From NCBI GenBank assembly GCA_017531925.1, contig JAFXKD010000012.1, positions 1-41,229 of the forward strand: a stretch of 41,229 nt of DNA. The letters are read 5' to 3'. The stretch's first letter is position 1; the number at the start of each line of letters is the position of its first letter. Of the stretch, positions 26,573 through 34,924 are shown piece after piece. The notes under the pieces were generated by a model. It saw nothing but the letters and a program-made list of their open reading frames with translations, was not told where the DNA came from and did no database searches. A program made the translations under genes and the position numbers. Origin of the DNA: Clostridia bacterium. GTDB lineage: Bacteria; Bacillota; Clostridia; Oscillospirales; CAG-272.

Positions 26573-27856
26573 TTATCCTTTAAAGTATTTTTTATCCTTT
26601 TTGTGTATCTTAATTAAGTGTATTGTGAATGAGGCAATAAAATCCACCACGATCAGTATTACAAGCAATCCCTGCAGTGTGTAAAATATATCCTGAGCAT
26701 TTGCTCTTGCGTCTTTTGTAATAACGGTAACGGGCATCTTGTCGAAGGAATCGTTACTAAACCTAATGGAATAATAGAGATCGGGATTGTAATAATATTC
26801 ACATATCACCTTTCCGTCAGCATTCCTTATCCTCCCCTCCGTCACCTTGTGATCTGAAGGTATCTGAACTGCCGTTTCACCTTTTTCATTCACATATGAA
26901 TATCCCTCGATAAGCCAATTTTTGTAGTCCCGCTCAACAGCGCGCTTAAAATCATCGGGGTTCTCATATCTGCGCACCCAAACAAAGGGCTCAAATCCGA
27001 CCATATCCAAGAGAAACAAGATAACGCCCAGGGCCAAAGCTATTAAAAGCGCTATTGCGAGAGTCTTGAGAAGGGATTTTCGATTTCTCTTTACCACGGC
27101 TTCAACGCTTTCGGAGACGGTAAATGTTCCCCTCTTGCAAAGCGCCCCGTGAATAAAAGCAACGTAAATAACGTAGCTAAGTATAAATGCCGCAACAGAA
27201 AAGATAGATCCGAACAATAACCACGAGGGAAAAATCAATCCAAAGCTCGCGCCGTTTATCAATACCGCAGTGGGCAAGCAAAAGGCAAGCACCAATATGT
27301 TCATTAACGTTACTTTAAGGGCTGATTTGACTATACAGTTGTTGGTATCGTTTATCTTATCAGCATAAGCATCATCATTATCCAAGCAAATACGGGCATT
27401 TCTTGCAAAGCATATCTGACATATCTCACTCGCCACACAGAATATCGCACTAAGGCAAAATGCTATAAGTCCCCTTGAAAAGCCAAGATCTGCTACCAAA
27501 GCGCAAATAAAACCGAATACCGTTATGCCTATTGAGATCAAGGTAAGATTGTTATACCTGCGACACGTACTGTCAAGCATAAGCTTGAACTGCCTGTCGC
27601 CCCTTGCACTGTGTGCGGCATCTTGCTCGGATACACACGGAGCGCTTCTTCTTTTGCCTCGCAAAAGCTCATCCGTAGTGATTCCAAATATCTCCGCGAT
27701 CGAAGGTATCAAAGAAAGCTCCGGAGTACATTCATCGCACTCCCATCGACTCACCGTTTTATCAGAGACAAAGAGCATTTCACCAAGCTCTCTTTGTGTC
27801 ATACCGTTTGCTTTTCGCAAGGCGGCTATGAATTTGCCAATAGTTTTCTTTTCCAT
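26573..27856 (-). CDS. XRE-family HTH regulator fused to a multi-pass membrane domain
   Basis: 427 aa. Residues ~5-65 are a Cro/C1-type helix-turn-helix (IGKFIAALRKANGMTQRELG, SDKTVSRWECDECTPELSL, ITTDELLRG). Six hydrophobic spans follow (~100-120, 122-145, 180-205, 212-240, 270-295 and ~395-415), with an extracytoplasmic loop of ~95 residues (~297-392) before the last span. This one-component, membrane-tethered layout is frequent in gut Clostridia and has no settled function. Start ATG 27856 follows AAGGAGGAATA. GAATAATTC (27883-27891) and its reverse complement GAATTATTC (27930-27938) lie just upstream and could be an autoregulatory site. The aldo/keto reductase gene follows after 5 bp. Confidence 0.88.
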   Translation of the reverse strand: MEKKTIGKFIAALRKANGMTQRELGEMLFVSDKTVSRWECDECTPELSLIPSIAEIFGITTDELLRGKRRSAPCVSEQDAAHSARGDRQFKLMLDSTCRRYNNLTLISIGITVFGFICALVADLGFSRGLIAFCLSAIFCVASEICQICFARNARICLDNDDAYADKINDTNNCIVKSALKVTLMNILVLAFCLPTAVLINGASFGLIFPSWLLFGSIFSVAAFILSYVIYVAFIHGALCKRGTFTVSESVEAVVKRNRKSLLKTLAIALLIALALGVILFLLDMVGFEPFVWVRRYENPDDFKRAVERDYKNWLIEGYSYVNEKGETAVQIPSDHKVTEGRIRNADGKVICEYYYNPDLYYSIRFSNDSFDKMPVTVITKDARANAQDIFYTLQGLLVILIVVDFIASFTIHLIKIHKKDKKYFKG

Positions 27857-27972
27857 AATTATTCCTCCTTATCATGGGGTTTGAATAATTCTATCATTCC
27901 GTCAGAAAAAATACCACCCCAAAGCAAAGGAATTATTCCTTAAATGCGAGAATTCGAATAAATTATACTTTT

Positions 27973-28323
27973 TCAGCCCTTGTTCTGCGTTGCAACGACC
28001 TTTGCGCCGAAAACGTCCTCAATGATAACGTCCCCAACGCGAACGGGAAGCTCTGCAACCGCGAGATTGATAATCTCCATACATTCCATCATCTTTCCCT
28101 TTGGAACGGTCCTGTCCGTCTTTACCGCCACAACGCCGCCGTCACTCGTTCTTACGGTGCTTGTCACGGTGCGCTGAGGATCAGTGCATTCGTTAATAGC
28201 ATAGGTCTTACCGCGCGGACAAATATTGCCCGTGACCTCTATCTCCTCGCCAATATCAACTGTCAGTTGACATCCGCGTGGACAAATAATACAGGTAAGC
28301 TCTCTTTTTTTATTTTTTTCCAT
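27973..28323 (-). CDS. DUF1667 small Fe-S-type protein
   Basis: 116 aa. It has an N-terminal CxxCPxGC pattern in CIICPRGCQLTV (residues 11-22) and a second ICPRGKTYAINECTDPQRTV segment, the DUF1667 signature. The cysteines suggest an Fe-S cluster. This family regularly forms a three-gene unit with two FAD oxidoreductases, as here: it starts 18 bp after the FAD-oxidoreductase stop. A role as electron-transfer subunit of that complex is established only by association. The start at ATG 28323 follows AAAGGGTGG. Confidence 0.92.
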   Translation of the reverse strand: MEKNKKRELTCIICPRGCQLTVDIGEEIEVTGNICPRGKTYAINECTDPQRTVTSTVRTSDGGVVAVKTDRTVPKGKMMECMEIINLAVAELPVRVGDVIIEDVFGAKVVATQNKG

Positions 28324-28341
28324 AATTCAGCCCACCCTTTC

Positions 28342-29583
28342 TTAAAATTCAATAGAAAATCTAAGATCTTCCACACCGCAAAGCTTATCTGCGGGGAGCT
28401 TTACACATTCCATCTCACCGGGAGCGAGCTTAAGCTTCTTTTTCTGCAGAATAACGTGCTCGCCATCGCTGACCTTGATCGTCGCATCACGGTAAACGTC
28501 TGCAACACGGAAATAGATATCAACATCACCGCAACCAACTATTCTCTGGGGAACGGTGTATCTGACTCTACCGTCGGTAGAGATATTAATAACTCTGTCG
28601 CTCTTTTCAGCCTCACCCTTGATGTATGCCGCCGCGCCGCGACCTGCTATCTCCGCTTCACTTGAAACGAAATCAACAAGATCGTGAACGTGAAGCACGT
28701 TTCCGCAGGCGAAAATACCGTCGATCTCGGTCTGGCGGTTCTCGTCAACCGTCGCGCCGTTCGTAATTGAGCTAAGGGAGATTCCCGCGCCAGCAGTCAG
28801 CTCATTCTCGGGAATAAGTCCAACGGAGAGAAGAAGCGTATCGCAAGGAATATACTCGCGCGTTTCGGGTATGGGACGTCTGTTTTCGTCCACTTTTGCT
28901 ATCGTAACACCCTCAAGACGCTCCTTGCCGTGTATCTCCACCACGGTGTGAGAGAGCTTTAAGGGAATGTCAAAATCGTTAAGGCATTGCTCAATATTTC
29001 TTGCAAGACCGCCCGAATAGGGCATCAGCTCGCAGACCGCGTGAACGCGCGCTCCCTCAAAGGTCATTCTGCGCGCCATAATAAGTCCGATATCACCCGA
29101 GCCGAGAATAACGACCTCGCGGCCGGGCATATAGCCCTTCATATTAACGAGCTTTTGCGCCATACCCGCGCTGTAAATACCCGAGGGACGCGTGCCCGCA
29201 ATATTGAGCGCACCGCGAGGACGCTCGCGGCAGCCCATAGCCAGAATTATAGCCTTAGCCTCTATCTGAAAAATTCCGTCCTCGGTGTTTGATGCGGTTA
29301 TCACCTTATTTTCGTCAACGGAAAGTACCATCGTGTTAAGAAGAACGGGAATTTTCTTATCAATTACCTCTTTTTCGTATCTCCACGCGTATTCTGGGCC
29401 CGTAAGCTCCTCGCCGAAGGTGTGAAGTCCGAATCCGTTGTGGATACATTGCTGCAAAATTCCGCCTAGAGACGAATCGCGCTCAAGAATGAGAATATCC
29501 TCAATTCCCTGCTCACGTGCGGAAAGAGCCGCCGCCATACCTGCAGGGCCGCCACCGATTATTACAAGATCAGTCCTTCTCAT
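28342..29583 (-). CDS. NAD(P)/FAD-dependent oxidoreductase (middle gene of GlpA-like triad)
   Basis: 413 aa from ATG 29583, chosen because AAAGGGGG precedes it and ATG overlaps the upstream stop in an ATGA junction; the frame is open to 29736 but that part lies inside the neighbour. It has two Rossmann motifs: FAD-binding VIIGGGPAGMAAALSAREQG (residues ~6-25) and NAD-binding REVVILGSGDIGLIMARRMT (~155-175). A GIFACGNVLHVHDLVD segment near residue 305 is the second FAD-contact motif. The layout is that of pyridine-nucleotide disulfide oxidoreductase-like proteins that pass electrons between NAD(P)H and the Fe-S partner. Probable partner of the GlpA-like subunit upstream and DUF1667 protein downstream. 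Confidence 0.9.
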   Translation of the reverse strand: MRRTDLVIIGGGPAGMAAALSAREQGIEDILILERDSSLGGILQQCIHNGFGLHTFGEELTGPEYAWRYEKEVIDKKIPVLLNTMVLSVDENKVITASNTEDGIFQIEAKAIILAMGCRERPRGALNIAGTRPSGIYSAGMAQKLVNMKGYMPGREVVILGSGDIGLIMARRMTFEGARVHAVCELMPYSGGLARNIEQCLNDFDIPLKLSHTVVEIHGKERLEGVTIAKVDENRRPIPETREYIPCDTLLLSVGLIPENELTAGAGISLSSITNGATVDENRQTEIDGIFACGNVLHVHDLVDFVSSEAEIAGRGAAAYIKGEAEKSDRVINISTDGRVRYTVPQRIVGCGDVDIYFRVADVYRDATIKVSDGEHVILQKKKLKLAPGEMECVKLPADKLCGVEDLRFSIEF

Positions 29584-31025
29584 ACTTGCGCCCCCTTTGT
29601 CTTTGAAAATACTATAGCGCTCTCGCCGCCGCATTTGGTGACAGAAGCAAAATCCACACCGTTCTCGCGTGCGATAAGCTCCATAACGTAGGGCGCGCAA
29701 AAGCCACCCTGACAGCGTCCCATTCCTGCGCGGCAACGCCTCTTAACACCGTCGAGATCGCGCGCGGGGGGATTTGAGCGGATCGCGTCAAGTATCTCGC
29801 CCTCGCTGATGCTCTCACAGCGGCAGATAATTCTGCCGTAGGACGCATCACGTCTTATATATTCGTTTTTTTCTTCAATACTTCCTTCGCGGAATGCGTG
29901 CTTTGGCTCTCTTATGGGGTTAAAATCCTCTTTTTTCTCAAGCCTTAAGCCCTCAGCCTCAAGAAGCTCCGCAACGTAGATAGCAATAGCGGGAGCTGAG
30001 GAAAGTCCGGGGGATTCGATGCCCGCAACGTTGATAAATCTCTCACACGCGGGACGGATGATAAAATCACCCGTGTTGCCGTAGGCACGAAGTCCACAAA
30101 AGCTTGTTATGGACTTACCGAAGGGCAGTCTCACGCGCAGATTTTCGCTTGCGGTAGCCATTATCTTCGAAAGACCGTCCGCATAGGTCGATTTATCGCC
30201 CTTATCGTCAATATTAACGCTCGTAGGACCGAGCAAAAGATTGCCGTCAACCGTGGGAGACACCAAAATTCCCTTTCCCATCTCGTTCGGGCAGCGGAAG
30301 ATGGTACAGTTAGCCATCGTTCCGCACTCGCGGTCAAGGAGGATGTAATCACCCTTTCTCGCTCCAACGGTAAAGCTCTCGTCACCCACCATTTTTGCGA
30401 TCTCGTCCGCATAAATTCCCGCCGCGTTTACTACAAAATCAGCGGAAACAGACTCATTTTCAGAGTAAATTATATATTTTTCATCACTTTTTTCGATTTT
30501 TTCAACCTTAAAAGCGCATTTCAACGTCGCGCCGTTGTCCATAGCATTTCCGATAGATGCGATGCAAAGCTCATATGGGCAAACGATAGCACCCGTGGGA
30601 GCGTAAAGCGCGCAGATGGCGGAGTCGCTGATGTTCGGCTCAATTGCGCGAAGCTCGTCCGCTTCAATCAGACGAACCCCCTCAACACCGTTCTCTATTC
30701 CTCTCGCAACGAGCTTCTCGATATGCTTTCTGTCAGCATCGGAAAAACCAACAACGAGCGAGCCGTTGTTTTTGTATTTCACACCAAGCTCGTCCGTAAC
30801 GCGCTTCATCATCTTGGAGCCCTCGACGTTAAAGCGCGCCTTGAGAGAGCCGACCTCCGCATCAAAACCCGCGTGAACAATACCCGAGTTTGCGCGCGTC
30901 GCACCCATAGCAACATCATTTTGCGCCTCAAGTATGCAGATATTCAAATTGTAACGCGAAAGCTCGCGGGCAATAAGTCCGCCCACAACTCCCGCACCGA
31001 TAACGGCAACGTCAAAATGCTTCAT
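29580..31025 (-). CDS. GlpA-like FAD-dependent dehydrogenase with C-terminal BFD [2Fe-2S] domain
   Basis: 481 aa. FAD-binding VAVIGAGVVGGLIARELSRY (residues ~5-24) and the DAO-family MGATRANSGIVHAGFD follow anaerobic glycerol-3-phosphate dehydrogenase subunit A and L-2-hydroxyglutarate oxidase relatives. The C-terminal ~65 residues are a bacterioferredoxin-like [2Fe-2S] domain with Cys in ICRCES and RRCRAGMGRCQGGFC. It likely oxidises a 2-hydroxy acid or glycerol-3-phosphate and hands electrons to the other two subunits; the substrate is not proven. There are no glycerol kinase or transporter genes nearby. It is first of three coupled genes; ATG 31025 follows TGGAGT. The upstream 541-bp gap holds only repeats. 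Confidence 0.9.
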   Translation of the reverse strand: MKHFDVAVIGAGVVGGLIARELSRYNLNICILEAQNDVAMGATRANSGIVHAGFDAEVGSLKARFNVEGSKMMKRVTDELGVKYKNNGSLVVGFSDADRKHIEKLVARGIENGVEGVRLIEADELRAIEPNISDSAICALYAPTGAIVCPYELCIASIGNAMDNGATLKCAFKVEKIEKSDEKYIIYSENESVSADFVVNAAGIYADEIAKMVGDESFTVGARKGDYILLDRECGTMANCTIFRCPNEMGKGILVSPTVDGNLLLGPTSVNIDDKGDKSTYADGLSKIMATASENLRVRLPFGKSITSFCGLRAYGNTGDFIIRPACERFINVAGIESPGLSSAPAIAIYVAELLEAEGLRLEKKEDFNPIREPKHAFREGSIEEKNEYIRRDASYGRIICRCESISEGEILDAIRSNPPARDLDGVKRRCRAGMGRCQGGFCAPYVMELIARENGVDFASVTKCGGESAIVFSKTKGAQV

Positions 31026-31130
31026 ATTTACTCCATTTTTTATAATTTATATTGTTTATCCTTTAAATTGATATAACGGTTTGTATTTCGTCCGCCCACC
31101 GCAAACACCACGGCTACACACCACACAAAA

Positions 31131-31266
31131 CAAATTTTAGAAAAATCAAATCCCCGATTTGATTTTTCGTAGTTTTGAAGTAGCAATACCGACCGTCGTG
31201 CTTGCACGTAAGGGCGGAATTGATGCTTCAAAACCGCCCATTCGCACGCGAATGGGCGAAAATTTG
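31131..31266 (+). repeat. Family-B 136-nt structured repeat, copy B3
   Basis: Closed by CAAATTTT (31131-31138) and AAAATTTG (31259-31266). P2 is AAAAATCAAAT/ATTTGATTTTT. P3 apex is CGTGC-TT-GCACG. P4 is CGCCCATTCGC/GCGAATGGGCG, 11 perfect pairs: the A-G mismatch of B1 is a C-G pair here. Confidence 0.85.
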
Positions 31267-31479
31267 TGTAAAACCCGCTCAAACCAAGCGATTGTTTTGC
31301 CCCGCTTTTTCAAAAGCGAGAGCCCAAGCGGCTTGAGCGTCTAAACCCTACTAACTTTTCATACCAAGACCCGTTAGCCGCTTTTTCTTTGAGGAAGTAG
31401 GCCCAAAGAAAAAGCTAACAAAAAGAAATGCCGTATATGCGCTAACGCCGCGCAGGCGCCTACTTTTGAAAAAGTAGGC

Positions 31480-31555
31480 AAAACATCAGCACAAAGCGAG
31501 TGCTAACACAGTGCAAAACATCAGCGCAAAGCGCGGGTGTGTGCGAACATAGTGC
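31480..31555. repeat. Tandem pair of 35-41-bp direct repeats
   Basis: Two units starting AAAACATCAGC and ending in AGTGC (31480-31514 and 31515-31555). A third copy lies at 17852-17886 upstream of cinA, each time right after a GCCTACTTTT hairpin. The units contain CAGC...GC self-complementary parts. Confidence 0.7.
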
Positions 31556-31566
31556 GCTGACAGTCC

Positions 31567-32511
31567 CTACATCAAAAGCGCCGCAGCGCCGAGAAGTCCT
31601 GCGCTATTCTCAAGCTCCGCGATAAGAATGGGCACACGGGGTCCCTTGTCGCCCGCGTAGATCTCTTTATCCATAATAGCTTGAAGGGGCTTTATAAGAT
31701 TGTCCCCCTGCGCGCAAACACCGCCGCCGAGAAGAATCACCTCGGGACGGAAGATATTGGCATAATTTATAAGACCGCACGCAAGATGCTCAATGTAGGA
31801 ATCAAGCACCTCTTTTGCATACACGTCAACGGGAGCATAATCAAATACTGTCTTTCCATTAACTGCGTCAAGTGTGCCTATCTCCCACATTTTCGAGTCG
31901 GGATGAGCCTCCATAGCGCGCTTCGTGTCGCGAATAAGAGCCGTTGCAGAGCTGTAAGCCTCAAGACAGCCGCGTCTGCCGCAGGAGCATTGCGCACCGC
32001 CGTGGACGATGACCGTATGTCCAAGCTCAGCGCCCGCGCCGAGATTTCCCTCAACGAGCTTGCCGTCGATAACTATACCGCCGCCAACACCCGTACCGAG
32101 AGTGATCATTATAGCACTGCTGTAATTTCTCGCAGCACCGAATTTCACTTCACCGAGAGCCGCAACGTTCGCATCATTGCCTATTTTAACGGGAATACCG
32201 CCAAGAAGCGAGGAAAGCTTCTCTCCTATCATAAAATTTTCCCATCCGAGATTGTTCGCGTAAATAACGTTGCCCCTTGCGGAGTCGATCATACCGGGTG
32301 AGCCTATTCCAAGTCCTTCAATGTCAGAAAGAGCAAGTCCTTCGCGCTCAAGAAGATCACACGCAAGTCGCGCGATATTCTCAGCAACACCTTCAGCACC
32401 CCTCTCTACCTGTGTGGGAGTTTTGTCACAAATAAGTATCTCCCCGTTTTCATTGACGATTCCGCCCTTGATAAACGTACCGCCAAGATCTATTCCTATA
32501 AAATGCTTCAT
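31567..32511 (-). CDS. ROK family glucokinase
   Basis: 314 aa. The ATP-binding N-terminal motif is GIDLGGTFIKGGIV (residues ~5-18). The ROK zinc site is CSCGRRGCLE (around residues 177-186), preceded by the sugar-contact ELGHT. GTGVGGGIVIDG and VILLGGGV are also typical. It phosphorylates glucose or a related hexose with ATP in the cytosol. Some ROK proteins are repressors, but there is no N-terminal HTH here, which supports a kinase. GGAGGT precedes ATG 32511. It is transcribed alone from 32541-32569, back to back with the O-antigen-ligase-like gene. Exact sugar specificity cannot be read from sequence. Confidence 0.93.
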   Translation of the reverse strand: MKHFIGIDLGGTFIKGGIVNENGEILICDKTPTQVERGAEGVAENIARLACDLLEREGLALSDIEGLGIGSPGMIDSARGNVIYANNLGWENFMIGEKLSSLLGGIPVKIGNDANVAALGEVKFGAARNYSSAIMITLGTGVGGGIVIDGKLVEGNLGAGAELGHTVIVHGGAQCSCGRRGCLEAYSSATALIRDTKRAMEAHPDSKMWEIGTLDAVNGKTVFDYAPVDVYAKEVLDSYIEHLACGLINYANIFRPEVILLGGGVCAQGDNLIKPLQAIMDKEIYAGDKGPRVPILIAELENSAGLLGAAALLM

Positions 32512-32540
32512 AGTAAAACCTCCAAATTGTATATATAATT

Positions 32541-32569
32541 ATTATATCACTAAGAATACCATTTTGCAA
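32541..32569 (-). promoter_or_regulatory. Glucokinase promoter
   Basis: On the minus strand: TTGCAA (32569-32564), 17-bp spacer, TATAAT (32546-32541). It is divergent from the promoter at 32597 with 27 bp between the two -35 boxes. Confidence 0.75.
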
Positions 32570-32596
32570 GTATAAAATTGGATTACCGCTATACTC

Positions 32597-32625
32597 TTGA
32601 CAAATTCGCCCAAAAGGAGTATAAT
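32597..32625 (+). promoter_or_regulatory. Promoter of the O-antigen-ligase-like gene
   Basis: Consensus TTGACA (32597-32602), 17-bp spacer, TATAAT (32620-32625). Confidence 0.85.
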
Positions 32626-32649
32626 GTACATATCTATCTATAAGGAATA

Positions 32650-34221
32650 ATGATGATGACAACAATAATAGAAATCAAAAACAAAATATCCGCATTCCTT
32701 ACAGCCTTCTTTTCGGGGAAGATCTATCCCCTTTTGATGCTGATCTGGATGCTTGCGGGCTATTTTTACGAAAAAGAACCGTACTTCGCGTTCGTAAATA
32801 TGATCGTCGTCAGCTTTGCGTTTCTCACAACGCGCACAATAAAGCCGATGATCTTCTTCGTGCTGACTGTTTTTTATCAGATGAACGCAGTACACTCACC
32901 TATGGATCCCGTAAATTCCACGTATTATCTCACGGGCAGACGCGCAGCTCTTCTTGTAATAGGAGCGGCGGCTTTCGTAATTTGCGGAACGATCTACACC
33001 TTCAAAAACAAATTTTATAAAAAAGACAACTTCCTAAAAATGCCCCTCTTCTTGCCAATGATGATCTTCACGGCAGGACTTGTGGCAAACGGCTTTATGA
33101 AAAGCGATTACACGGTGGGCAATCTTCTTTGGGCGCTTGCTCTTGTGGTCGTTTACGTGGTGCTTTTCGGAATGCTTTGGATAGCTCTTAAGGATGAGGA
33201 TCCCCACGAAATAACGGACTATTTTACTTACATAAATCTTCTCGTCTCCTGGATGCTTCTGATTGAGGTCGCAGGCATCTACCTTTCGGGTGGGCTGTTC
33301 GTAAACGGAACGGTTGACAGGGGCGCGTTCACACTCGGCTTTGGCAAAACCAACGCCGTAGGCTTTGTGCTTGCAAGCCTTATACCTATGAACTTCTACG
33401 GATTTATGAGAAACAAATCCAAGGTAATGCCCTACGTTCACCTCCTTACAGCCTTCGCCCTTTTCGGCGCGGCACTCACAAGCACATCAAGAAACGCGGT
33501 GCTTATCGGATGCCTTTATTTCGCATTCTGCGTTTTCTTCTCGATGTTCGCAGGCGACAGAAAAAAGACCGCAAGAATTCTCTTGCCCTCACTCATAGTA
33601 GTCGCTGCAGTCGTCGCTCTCGTGTTCTTTAAGGAAGAGCTTGTTGCTCTCGCAAGACACTATATCGACAGGACCGATATCGACGATGGGCTCAACAGCG
33701 CAAGCGCGGGCAGAATAAGCATCTGGAAGGAATGCTTACGCATCTTCAAGGACAATCAGCTCTTCGGCGCAGGATTTTTCGGCGAGGAGATGAAATTCGC
33801 TCAGCCCATGGCGGATATTATCCCCCACTTTGCTCACAATACTCTGTTACAGCTTCTCGCGGGAACGGGAATGATAGGCACGCTCTGCTACGGCTATTAC
33901 AGGATCTGTACTCTTAAATATGCGTTCCGTAAGCCAACGCTTGATCGCTTTATGCTTACGGTAGCTGCATCGACGATACTCACGGGCAGTATGCTTGATA
34001 ACCACCTTTTCGATATCTACCCCGGCATCTATTATACAACGGCTCTGGTTATCGCGGTGCTCCTTTACGAAAAGCAATTTAAGAAGAAGGATACCGAAGC
34101 GGCATCCGTAACGGAGCCTTCGGACGATAACCCCGCCGACGATGACGAGGACACCGACGAAAAATTTATCGCGAACGTCTCGGAGCTTCTCGAGGAAAGC
34201 AGCGATATTTTAAATTCATAA
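32650..34221 (+). CDS. O-antigen ligase/polymerase-like (Wzy_C) membrane protein
   Basis: 523 aa with about ten to twelve membrane spans. The Wzy_C/O-antigen ligase core is recognisable: TSTSRNAVLIG (around residue 277), then after a periplasmic loop SAGRISIWKECLRIFKDNQL, FGAGFF and PHFAHNTLLQLLAGTGMIG, containing the conserved Arg and His. The C-terminal ~50 residues are highly acidic (EPSDDNPADDDEDTDEKFI) and presumably cytoplasmic, an unusual tail. It would join or polymerise lipid-linked surface glycans outside the membrane. Three ATGs occur in a row (32650, 32653, 32656); AAGGA at 32642 spaces best with the later two, so the true start may be 32653 or 32656. It has its own promoter and terminator. 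Confidence 0.9.
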   Translation: MMMTTIIEIKNKISAFLTAFFSGKIYPLLMLIWMLAGYFYEKEPYFAFVNMIVVSFAFLTTRTIKPMIFFVLTVFYQMNAVHSPMDPVNSTYYLTGRRAALLVIGAAAFVICGTIYTFKNKFYKKDNFLKMPLFLPMMIFTAGLVANGFMKSDYTVGNLLWALALVVVYVVLFGMLWIALKDEDPHEITDYFTYINLLVSWMLLIEVAGIYLSGGLFVNGTVDRGAFTLGFGKTNAVGFVLASLIPMNFYGFMRNKSKVMPYVHLLTAFALFGAALTSTSRNAVLIGCLYFAFCVFFSMFAGDRKKTARILLPSLIVVAAVVALVFFKEELVALARHYIDRTDIDDGLNSASAGRISIWKECLRIFKDNQLFGAGFFGEEMKFAQPMADIIPHFAHNTLLQLLAGTGMIGTLCYGYYRICTLKYAFRKPTLDRFMLTVAASTILTGSMLDNHLFDIYPGIYYTTALVIAVLLYEKQFKKKDTEAASVTEPSDDNPADDDEDTDEKFIANVSELLEESSDILNS

Positions 34222-34228
34222 TCAAAGC

Positions 34229-34261
34229 AAAAATCACCTGCGCGGCAGGTGATTTTTTGTT
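34229..34261 (+). terminator. Terminator between the ligase-like gene and convergent ktrA/trkA
   Basis: AAATCACCTGC, GCG loop, GCAGGTGATTT, T run. Confidence 0.9.
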
Positions 34262-34264
34262 CAT

Positions 34265-34915
34265 TTATTTAAGCTTGTTTATCTTCGACGAATGAGCAAT
34301 GATGACAAGGTTCATATCCTCCGTAAGAGGAGCCTTGGGATCAAGATCGACATTGATCTTCTGACCGTTCTTTATCGCGATAACGTTAACACCGTATTTT
34401 TTTCTGAGGTCAAGCTCCATAAGGCTCTTGCCCACCCACGAGGGTCTTACGTCAAGCTCGATTATGGACACGTCGTCAGAAAGCTCCATAACGTCAACAA
34501 AGCCGGACGAAAGAATATTCTTGGCAAGACGAACTCCGCCCTCTCTTTCGGGTATGACCACCTTATCTGCGCCGACCCTTGTAAAGATCCTGCCCTGCAT
34601 ATCATCGGAGCATTTCGCGATAACGGTCTTTACTCCAAGCTCCTTGCAGAGCATTATAGTCAGAACGCTCGCCTCAAGATTTGTCGCCATCGCAATGATA
34701 GCGACGTCAACACTCGCTATTCCAAGCTGACGGACGACCTCGGGATCGGACACATCCGCACATTTGCAATACGGAATATCCGCAGCAGCCGAGTTCACTA
34801 TGCTCTCGTCAATATCGACAGCAAGCACGTCCGCTCCGCTTTTGGCAAGCTCCTTTGCCACCGCAAGACCGTATCTTCCAAGTCCAAAAACTGCATAAGA
34901 TTTATTTATACTCAT
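34265..34915 (-). CDS. KtrA/TrkA-type potassium channel regulatory subunit
   Basis: 216 aa, cytosolic. An N-terminal RCK domain has the nucleotide-binding YAVFGLGRYGLAVAKELAKS (residues ~7-26) and a strand ending in the acidic pair VDIDE. A C-terminal TrkA_C domain (~140-216) contains PSWVGKSLMELDLRKKYGVN. These rings bind ATP/ADP and gate the TrkH/KtrB pore encoded 9 bp upstream. TAGGAGAAG precedes the ATG. The single RCK pair and ~220-aa length match KtrA of Ktr systems rather than the doubled E. coli TrkA. Confidence 0.94.
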   Translation of the reverse strand: MSINKSYAVFGLGRYGLAVAKELAKSGADVLAVDIDESIVNSAAADIPYCKCADVSDPEVVRQLGIASVDVAIIAMATNLEASVLTIMLCKELGVKTVIAKCSDDMQGRIFTRVGADKVVIPEREGGVRLAKNILSSGFVDVMELSDDVSIIELDVRPSWVGKSLMELDLRKKYGVNVIAIKNGQKINVDLDPKAPLTEDMNLVIIAHSSKINKLK

Positions 34916-34924
34916 AATCTTCTC

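Larger units (their letters stand above)
31026..31566. other. Gene-free composite repeat block
   Basis: No gene is seen. Right of the GlpA-like start come the CACCACGGCTACACACCAC flank, the 136-nt family-B element (31131-31266), the linker CTCAAACCAAG, a CGCTTTT/AAAAGCG hairpin (around 31302), GCTTTTTCTTTG/CAAAGAAAAAGC (around 31379-31414), GCCTACTTTT/AAAAGTAGGC (31458-31479) and two direct repeats (31480-31514 and 31515-31555). The module order repeats that upstream of cinA. The block ends 11 bp from the ROK kinase stop codon. Confidence 0.7.
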
